Origin: Halisarca cf. caerulea
Lineage: Eukaryota > Porifera > Demospongiae > Chondrillida > Halisarcidae
Direction: 5' to 3'
NCBI GenBank assembly: GCA_963170055.1
Contig: CAUJGJ010000434.1
Location: 3,614,717-3,627,216 of the forward strand
Length of the DNA stretch: 12,500 nt
A program made the translations under genes and the position numbers. The notes under the pieces are model-generated. The model had not been told where the DNA came from, did not search any database, and was given only the letters and a program-made list of their open reading frames with translations. Positions 1 through 9,700 of this stretch are shown one piece after another. Every line of letters starts with the position of its first letter. Within the stretch, counting starts at the first letter, position 1.

Positions 1-104
1 GCACACTCACGGTCATATGGTAAATTCGCACATATATGTATGTACGTAGGTGGAAGACACAAAATTACACACAGAATATAATACTGGGTACACTGAGGAC
101 TCAC

Positions 105-710
105 TTTTTTTAGTTCCGCGTTCTCCGACTGTAGCCTTAGTGTTTCCTGCTCAAGCTCCTGTTCTCTCAAGGACAAGTTGTGTTCAATGACCTGCACCTC
201 TGGTTCAACTGGGTACTGCTGCTGGCTCTCGCTCACTGCAGCGTCAGTCCCCTCCCTGTCCATTCTTAGCTGTGCTTCCGTTGTTTGAAGGAGGTCACGT
301 CTGACTAACTCCTCCCTCCCTGTCTCAGTCCTTCCTGTTTCACCTCTTCCTGTTTCACCACTGACTGTTTCACCTCTTCCCGTTTCACCACTTCCTGTTT
401 CACCTCTTCCCGTTTCACCACTTCCTGTTTCACCTCTTCCCGTTTCACCACTTCCCGTTTCACCAGTTCCTGTCCCACCACTTCCTGTTACATTTGCATA
501 ATCAGTTCTCCTTCCTACATCCTCCACTGTTTCCTGCATGTTGTCTCCTCCTCCCACTTCCTCTCTTCCTGTCACCTCTACAGAGCTGCTCACAAGGGCA
601 GTTAGAGGTAGAAACTTAGGCTGTACAGCAGAAGTTCCAGTTTGTCTGTATCCCTCCAGATGTGAACGAGTGTCTACTTCTACTGTTGGAGAGCGCACTT
701 GAGTCTCAGA
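105..710 (-). CDS. Exon 8: TG[SR]GE pentapeptide repeats and start of a coiled coil
   Basis: A 606-nt phase 0-0 exon (202 codons, residues 1712-1913) lies between acceptor ttttctacag| and donor AAA|GTGAGT. It has three parts: an ordinary N-terminal segment; twelve tandem pentapeptides of the type TG[SR]GE (residues 1786-1845); and an acidic, Glu/Gln-rich helix ending in NLSLREQELEQETLRLQ and SENAELKK with coiled-coil heptad spacing. The frame is open into the intron, so the coiled coil and the C-terminus must continue in exons below coordinate 1. Confidence 0.85.
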
Positions 711-3700
711 CTGTAGAAAACAGAATATCCCTCACAAATCTCAACAATCTCCCAATACATGCACACATAACCACATTTGCAACCATCACACCAACACGTC
801 TCTACATTTAGTCAACACAACATTCACACATCAGATTCCTTACACCACGTTCACACCTTACCACAAAATAGCACATCACAATTTTTTCTTCTGTTCCACA
901 GTCTCCCTTTCTGTGTGGCCATAGTGTACGTACTTCACTGTCTGCCCCAAAGTTTACCTCTGTCTGACCATAGTCTAGCCCTCTATCTGACCATAGTCTA
1001 GCCCTCTGTCTGACCATAGTCTAGCCCTCTGTCTGACCATAGTCTAGCCCTCTGTTTATCCCATAGTCTACCACTACGTCTTTCCTATGGTCCACCTCTC
1101 ACATAGCTGAAACACCTCAGCTACTGCTACAGCTACAGCTACTACTCAGCTACCCATGGGTGAACTTTCTGTTTTTCTCTCGGTGGAGCACTAGCTGAGA
1201 CAGTCTAGCAAGCTAGACTACCTCTCACACCTCACCAGAATCCCCAGAATCACACCTCACCAGAATCCCCAGAATCACACCTCACCACAACACCATATCC
1301 TACGTACAGTCACGCATCATCACAATTACAAATCTTCCTATTTACGTACGTACGTACATACATAGAATACACACATTAGCATACAATCTACACATAAGAG
1401 AGCCAAATATCTTGTACTCACAGTGTTTTGTACTGCACTGCTCTGTATGCTGTGGTATGGGACGGGCCCGATAGTGTGGGGTGTGAGGTGGGGAGTGGGT
1501 TGTGCTGTCCTTCGCTTGTCAACAGCTGTGGCTAGGTCTGCCAAAGTGACTCTGTGCCTCCCTCCAATCTGAGGTGAACCGTGTTGTATTCCAACAGAGT
1601 GTGCGTCAACATCCTCCTGCACATTGACGAGAAACATGCAATCACGACCCACAATTTCTATATACAAAATTCCCTACATCACTGTCAATCTATTTGAACC
1701 TTCCAGCCTAATTAACAAGCATGGCACAATGTTGTCAGATAAAGTAATTCAATTGTAGAATTTATCAAAGGGCATAAGAGTGTTTGTGACACATTAAAGA
1801 GAATAGCTCTGCGTGTGTACACACTGTGTTATGGCTGAGATTACCTTGAACACAGAATACAGAGATTGGATAGCACAGGATTCACAAATGTTGCGAATGG
1901 CTCGAAATATGGATGAAAAGACTGATCAGCAGACAAGACAAACTGTACACATGTTTATGTGTTGGGCATTTTCACTATGTACGTATATGCTCGTGTATGG
2001 GTAAAAACATACATACATACGTACAGAAAAAAAGTGGCACATTGCGGTAGAGGCTGTACTGGACATACGTAGTACGAGGATGCATGAGTTGGACTGAGGG
2101 TAAAGCACTCACGCTGAGTGTCTTATCAACTTACATTCAGATCAATGCGTGATTCAAAGGTGTGAGAAGAAGTCTGCAGTGAGCAAGAAAACACATACGT
2201 ACCATGGAACATTTAAGACAAGCATACAGACTGTATGTTTGCATATACTTGTATGTACGTACGTATATACGTACACATACACAGCAATGCAGGCATCTGC
2301 CATTGCTAATGCACAGTACTGGTGTACATACATACATATGTATTGCAGCTAGTTAGTGCGAATATGCACATATAGACATATGTACATCAAACAAATGTAA
2401 GTACGTGTACTTGCAGTGTCACATACTCATGTACAGTATGTACGTATGTAGTTTCTATCATCTCACCTACCACTTACCAGAGTCCATCGTCTCCTTGTGT
2501 GCACTCTCCATCTGATGTACAGAGACACTAGTACTATCACAACGACACAGAGAAGGAGGGCCCCAAGGATGGTGAGGGGCAGAACGAGGGCAAGGTTGAC
2601 TGGAGGTGGAGTGGAGTCAACAGTTGGTTCGTTTGCAAACACTCTCAAAACCTGAAGCAAGTACAGTTTGTAGCAGAGGAAACAAGTGGATGTGAACATA
2701 GTACCTGTACGCATACGCATTATGCATCCATCCATACATGCACATGTATACAGGTATTAGCTATATGCTGTCATATACACATGTACACAGTAGGTACATA
2801 TGAACATGAGCTTGTATGTAAGTATTAGTTATATCCTGTCCAGGTGTGCTGCAGTAGAAATACAGTGCTGATTGACCGAGGGCAAAGCCCGAGGTTATCA
2901 ACACTGTATTTTCTGCTGAGCACACCTGGATGGGATATAACTAATTTGTATCCTGGCAACCATTCACTGTTTACTGTTGGTGTGTACAGCCTCATCTATA
3001 GTTGATCAGTTCCAGCCACTTACTCTACCAATTGACATCAATTAGGAATATGCGTATATCAGTGACCTGTGCTACATTACAAATGTCAGCACACTTATTC
3101 CTTTGATCCACCCATAATTCGCCCCCACACCAGGATACAATATGTACATATGAACATGAGCTTGTATGTATGTACAGATGTGTATATATTATATACAGTG
3201 GAATTCCTCTAATCCACACCCCTGATTTGCAAAGACCCCTCTATAAAGGACTCATAAACCCTCTACTGTGGACTCATACTGCTGGAATGAAATAATTCAC
3301 TGTTCTTTCCCATAGCACATCTTCGACCCCTGAAATGAAGACACAACAGGACGGTCCTTCCAGGTTGCAAGGTGTCCGGAATAAAGGGGATCACTGCATA
3401 TCAATACATGCAGTTCATTTTGCACACACAAATGTATATATATATACTGTACATGCATTTACAGTACAGTTATTGTACAGTTCAGACTACACACAACACG
3501 GACATACAAATTGCACACATAGTAATCCAAGACAGATACGCACATGTACATTTGTCAGTGTTCCCCCCAGAAATAATTTCAGGCACGTTGAATATGTAGA
3601 TACGTACATGCATACATACATCATCATATCCGAATACATACAATACAACTCAAAATGCTTGCGACTTGCATTAAACACAGATTTTCAATAATCTATGAAA

Positions 3701-6700
3701 GTACGCATGTTATTTCCTACAAATAGTACTAAAGTTTAGTAAAGAAGGCAAGTTGAAATGACATGCCTTAAGATACTTGGGGAGAACATTGTTTGTATAC
3801 CCTGTGCACAGCTTTACGTAGCAACAAGTCTGAGAGATCACGAGCACTCACATCGAATCCAGTGACTTCGTCAAGTCTACTGTTGGCAATTGCACCAAGT
3901 GCTGCTATAACCTCCACCTGGGGGACAATAGAGCTGGTTTGAACATCAGTTACATAAAAGGTAACTTGAATGGTGTCAGCGGATGACCTGACAGCTCCAA
4001 CAATCTGAAAAAAACACGGAAATAGTAATGAGATATAGACGTAGAAAGCATGGGTATCATTCATGTACAGTCACACATACGTATGTACATGTCAATGCAT
4101 AATATTATGTACACGTACGTACATAATGATACGCATGTGCAAATTATAGAACATATACGTACGTATGGCATGTAATTTTGTGTTCCAAGTGTTCATACAT
4201 AGGTACATACGTATGTTCGTATATACACGTATACATGTACGTATATCATACAAAAGTACATAGAAATAGGAGGGAACATATACACACGTACGTACATGCA
4301 AAACTAGTGTACATACGAATGCATGTACGTACCAACACTCACAAACGTGTACATATTAGACAGAAAGACAAGCACACATACACCCGCCCCAGGTAGCCCA
4401 ACGCTCCCCTCACACCCAAAACTGCTGGTATACAACTACACAAAGGTACATATGATAAATAAAACCAAAGTGGAGTAGAACATTTATGTACGTAAAAAGG
4501 CTGCAGCTGTTATTCGTGATAAAACGATAGACCATTGCAACTCTCACCTTAGTCTTGTGATTGACTCCCATCACCTGCCTTCGCTGTCGAGAGGCAAGTA
4601 TCCTCACGCCTTCTTCATACAGAAACGATATGCTGTCCTCCAGCGCTACAGTCACCGGTGAAGAAGGTCGCTGAAGCTCTTGTAATACTGTGTCATTGGC
4701 TACAATCTCCATGGTTACAAGATCGCTCAGACCAGGGGAAGGAGAGGGAGAGGGGGTGGCCATGGCACTGACCAGCGAAGTTACCACAAGGGAAGCTGTT
4801 TGAACACCAGAAGAAGACTCTGTCAAGGAAGAGGGTGGCTCAGCTCTGGTTAAACTGCTCAAAGAAACAAGAAGGGAAGTTGGTGGACTGCTAGAAAATT
4901 CTTCCAAGGTAGTGGATGGTTCTCCAGGTGAAACAGCTGAAGCAGAAACATCAAACATAGTAGCTGATGTTGACGAAACCAAGTGTGGGACTGTCCGACT
5001 GGTAAAAAGTGGGTCTATTGCGGTCAGCAATGATGAGGGAGATGCAGTGATGGGATTTGTAGGAGAACTTACTGGAGGAGAGCTCAAGAGCGAAGCCTGA
5101 ACACCAGCAGATGACAGTGTTGATCCAGGAGTGGATTCAGAAGTTGGTTGAACTGGTGAAGCTGTTGTGATAGCTAGGACAGATGTAGTGCGTACAGTGG
5201 AACTTAGTTCAACAACAGAATTCACAGAATCTGACACCTCACTTGTAGTGGTAGACAACAACCGTAAAGATGGTGTTGATTCTGATGGTGAAGTAGACTG
5301 TACTGGTGAAAATATTGGGATAGTTTGGATGCTTGTAGTTTGTTCAGTAGAACTTAATTCAACAAGAGTACTTGCAAAACCCAACACCTCACTTGTAGTA
5401 GTAGGTAGCAACAGCAAAGATGGTGTTGATTCTGACGGGGCTGATGCTGAAGTAGACTGTACTGGTGAAAATACTGGGACTGTTCGGATGCTTGTAGACT
5501 GCTCAGTTGAACTTAGTTCAACAAGAGTACTTGCTGAATCCAACACCTCACTTGTAGTGGTAGGTAGCAACAGTACAGATGGTGTTGATTCCAACGGGGC
5601 TGATTCTGAAGCAGATACAGACACTGAGCCAGAATGAAGAAGTGTAGAAGATGTTGTCTGAAACGATGGTGTTGGTGGCCTGGAAGGAGAGCTTGACGCT
5701 AATGTGGTTGTAGCATCCAACACTAAAGATGTAGAGGATACGAGCTCTGAAGATATCGTAGCACTTGCAACAAAACTTGACTCTGAAGGGGTCATAAACT
5801 CCAGCTGTGATGTCACAGATGACGGCACTGTCAAGAATTGTGTCAATTCTGTTGTTATTGGTACAAACGTAACCTCGGTTATTGCACCCACTACAGAAGG
5901 CAATAGCAGAGATGATACATCTTCCCCTATTGCAGTACTCACGGTAGCAATTGTCAATGAATCTAACAGAAATACAGAGTCAGAAGACAGTGACGGTAAA
6001 GATGGCGTCACCTCATCCTGAGTAAGACTTATTGTAGCTGGGGGCAGGGAATTCAATGGCAGAGTAGCAGTGAGTGATAACATGAGTGAAGGTGTTGCTT
6101 GCACAAGAACACTTGAGTCTACTGTGGGCAAAGTCTCCACCAACGAGGCTGTGGAGGTTGACAAGGCCGAACGCGTAGTTGCGTCTAGAATTGTTGATGC
6201 AGGTCTCGATGGTGCCAAGGCAGATAAAGTTATCTCTGGAGGAGCAGAGCTCAAAACAGATGAAGATGTTACATCTAGAATCTCAGATGCAGACGGGAGT
6301 AGCGAAAATGATGGTGTTGGCTCTGGAGTAGATGTTGGTTCTGGAGTGGATATTGACTCTTGAGTAGATGCTGGCTCTGATGTAGAAACAGAGTCCAAAA
6401 TTGAAGGAGACATGGACAATTGCTCTGAAGTAGTTTCTACGAGAGCTGATGTCAGCACAGACCTTGCTGTAACTAACAGTAGAGAAGTAGTTTGTGACAA
6501 TAGTGAAGGTACTGGAGTTACTTCTGGTGGTAATGAGCCCGAAGGTGTACTTACACTTAGCACTGGGGATGTAGACAGTGCTGGTGTTAGTGAGGGTGTT
6601 GGCTCCTCGGATGTAGCGCTTGGAGGAGATGGAGTCAAGACCTCTGACACCACAGCTACTGTGGATGGCAAGGATGAAAACGAAGTGCTACTCTGAGGAG

Positions 6701-9700
6701 AACTGGTAGCAGTTTCAGCAAACACAAAAGTAGAGGTTGAAGAAACACTAGGGGTACGATCATCCGGAATGACACTTATAGTGGTGAGGGAATCCAACCC
6801 AAGCGACGTAGAGGGAGGTGGCACCAAGCTCAGTGGAGACGTGAGTACCGAATCTGAAGACACAGATTCTGAGGCCTGGAAAGATGGAGTCAGTTCTTCT
6901 TGAGTAGAACTTGCTGCAGGAGAGCGTATAGTATCCCCCAGCAAAGAGGTAGTGGGTAGTGGTATAGTCAGAGTTGGTTCGGCAATGACAGTTGACTGTG
7001 CTGTGGTAGTGGTGTTTACGGAAAGGGTCGTAGCAGAGAGTAGCAGCTGGGACAGTGTGGTCTGCACATCAAGGCTGGTCTCAGATGCAGTCACAGAGCC
7101 TAACTGCTGAGGTGAGGTGGATGCTTCCACTGCAGTTGTTTCCAGCACTGCAGAAAGTGGGGTAGTAGTAGGCTCTGGATCCAATAGCACAGATGTACCC
7201 TGCAGAGGGGGTGAAGAAAATGGTGTGACTTCTGGTGGAGGTGGGCTCAGGAGGGAAGTTGTTGAACTAAACAACAGAGCAGTCGAGAACACTGAGGGAA
7301 GGGATGGTGTTGGCTCTTCTAGAGTAGAATCGGAAAAGGTATCAGCTGTAGAATCCTGTAGCAATCGTATGGAGGATGACGGTGAAGTTAGTGCTTCTTG
7401 AACAAGAGTGGACACAGATGTCTCTAATTCCACTGGTCTTGAGCTAGAAGATGAAGATACAGTGAGTGTTGGCTCTTGAAGGCCAGTAGTTGATGTGGAC
7501 ACTGCGTCCGACACGACATATGTGGTGGACACTGATGCTGTTGGTTGCAATGCTGAACTGAATAGGACTTCAGATAGTGCAGGTAATAACTGGGAGGTGG
7601 AAGGGGTTGGCAGTAGTGGTGGTAGCGTATTGCCTACTGTGGAGCTCAATGCAGATGCTGGGGTGGAGGCCAACAGCAGTGATGAAGTAGACAGCAGTGG
7701 GGTTGACTCTGTAGTGGAACTTGATTCCGCTACATCCGCAGATGTCAAAAGAGAAGTGGTCCTGTCTGCAAGAATGGCAGTCAATGCCGAAATGGTTGGG
7801 GAACGCAGAAGTACAGAGGTGGGTTGTAGAGATAGTGTTGGCTCTGAAATGGAAATGGAATCTAAAATGGAAACTGAGTCCAAAAGCAGAGACACTGTTG
7901 TTGATGGAACAGATAAAAATGGAGTTGTTTCTAGTGTGACAGGTGCTGAGGTGCTCAGTATAACTGATCGCAGAGGTGAAGTGGAAGGTGGAACGAAGGG
8001 AGGTGTTCCTGGTGTGATTACATTGCTAAGGGCAGGAGCATGAGTCAGAGCGAACACAGTTGGTGTTGGAGAGTGTGTGAGAGAAAACAATATTGGAGCA
8101 GTGAAGGAGTTCAACAGTAGAGGTGGCAATGATACCACTGTCACAGATGGAGTGGGCTGGAGCTCTGAGCTGGCGTCTAATATACTTGTAGAACTTGTCC
8201 GTACAAAAGTAGGTGACAGCATCGCTCGGGACAGAGTTGATTCTTGTAGAGAAGATATTTGAGAAATGGTCCCCACATCCGAAAGAGGAAATGAGGAAGA
8301 AGGAAATAGCAAAAGTGGAGTTGTTTCATCTACAATGGAGGAGCTCTCAGGTGAAAGACTAGAAGAGCGCACGGAAGCGACCGTCTCAAACTGGACAGAA
8401 GTCAGTGAAGACGAAGAGGGTGTGGGTTCAACAGTCTCAGCTGTGGCTGTGGCCAACAAAGTAGATAGATGAGATGAAGTGGAAAGCGGAAATAAAGATA
8501 TAGCTGTGACATCTTCTGATGCCAATGGAGTTGTGTCCTGGACCACAAGACCGGACTCAGATGGAGTTAGTGACTCCACATTTGCAGACGTAAGGGTCAG
8601 TAGCTGTGAGGTTGGCGTATCCTCTAGAATAATAGAACCCGATTCAGAAACCCCAACCAAATGTGACTGCAAAGTTGTAGTGGGATCTGCTCCTGAGGTA
8701 AGTTGTACGGAGGTAGCTGGTGCTGAGTCAGACTGTGTAGTAGTAGTAGTAGTCAAGAATGAAGCAGCTTGCATGGGAGCTGGTGAGCTCGTTTGCACAG
8801 ATGTTGTGACAACCAATGTTGGTTCCAGAATTGAGTTTTGTACCAAATTGGCCAGCTGGGTTGAAGTGATGCCCAGAGACATCAGGAAAGGTGTTGGTTC
8901 GATACTAGCAGGAAGTGATGCTGGCAACTGGGTGAGCCCCTGGAAAAAGTATTACAAAGAAACACAGTTACTATGTGCGTCTAAGAATATTAATCTTACA
9001 GATGTGGTAAGAACTATATACGCATACACATTTTACAGTGAAACACTAGTTAAGTTTATAGCAAAGCACTGAATATAGTCTCTTATACCCATTGTGTATA
9101 TGTACAAGACAATATATTTCTGCATCATTTCAGATCAATAAATGGAAAATTTTTGGATGTAGGAAATTCTTTCCCCGATACGAGTGGTTTGCTATCAAAT
9201 GTTCCACCGCACAGAAGTACGTACATAGCTATTTACACACTTCATAGAACTTTCCACGGCCATTTTAATGACATCACAGGGCAAAATGACTGTGGACAAA
9301 GATACGTACATAGCAATGGTTTTGGACGACCTTCTCCCTTTGAACAGCACCTACACTTGATTAAAGGGCAACTTTAAAGACATTTAATGATAAAAAAATT
9401 ATTCAAAACTAAGGCTTGAAAAGTAATTCTCTCTTGTTGAAAAATTTGCTAGGGTTCTGATAAGGAGGTCAACATATTGCCTACAATGCCACCCCCTTGG
9501 ATCCGCCAATGATGTGTTCTGTATACAATCTCACATCAATACAGTCACTGTACATACGCACACAACAGTACATATGTTTGCAGACTTACCTCTGAGTCAA
9601 CTGATTCGGCGGTAGAGATAGCTTCGACATTGACTTGTAAAGTACCTTGAAGGAAAGAAACCAAATCAATGTCTGTAAGTCATGCGTATGTTATTTACTA

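Larger units (their letters stand above)
711..1421 (-). other. Intron 7, with minisatellites
   Basis: The donor is GTGAGT at 1421 and the acceptor is ttttctacag at 711. It contains a 23-bp minisatellite, a 25-bp minisatellite, a CAGCTA-rich patch near 1120-1155 and a TACG-rich tract near 1343-1372. I see no coding exon in it. Confidence 0.75.
2794..3170. repeat. 27-bp direct repeat flanking the inserted elements
   Basis: gtacatatgaacatgagctt and the following bases occur at 2794-2820 and again at 3144-3170, 350 bp apart and essentially identical. The copies bracket the two inverted-repeat elements. Confidence 0.85.
2652..3800 (-). other. Intron 4, host of short transposon-like elements
   Basis: The acceptor is tgcttcag at 2652; the donor is weak, GTATAC at 3800 or GTATCT at 3776. 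The intron holds a fold-back element (2825-2944), an adjacent inverted-repeat element (2946-3140), a 27-bp direct repeat flanking both, and a mariner/pogo-like element (3196-3396). I see no coding exon. Confidence 0.7.

Noticed and set aside
327..486. Possible CRISPR-like or direct-repeat array
   Set aside because: The 15-bp units are contiguous, in frame and without unique spacers; it is a coding minisatellite.
3335..3691. 118-codon plus-strand frame
   Set aside because: It starts in the mariner-like element and runs into TACA-rich DNA; no protein-like composition or splice context.
4410..4547. C-terminal extension of the giant frame beyond HKTK
   Set aside because: It follows a good GTGAGA donor and its sequence (ending in QQFWV) reads intron-like TACGTA-containing DNA; splicing to the next exon keeps the frame.
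8925..8927. Apparent start of the giant frame (MPASLPAS) as a translation start
   Set aside because: The codon is TTG, not ATG, and the frame continues upstream to a clear splice acceptor at 8940; the true start lies in the signal-peptide exon.
4912..9072. Series of plus-strand open frames of 60-197 codons across the mucin exon
   Set aside because: They are antisense shadows. The Ser/Thr/Leu-rich minus-strand coding sequence rarely yields stops in one antisense frame. The shadows lack splice logic and natural composition.
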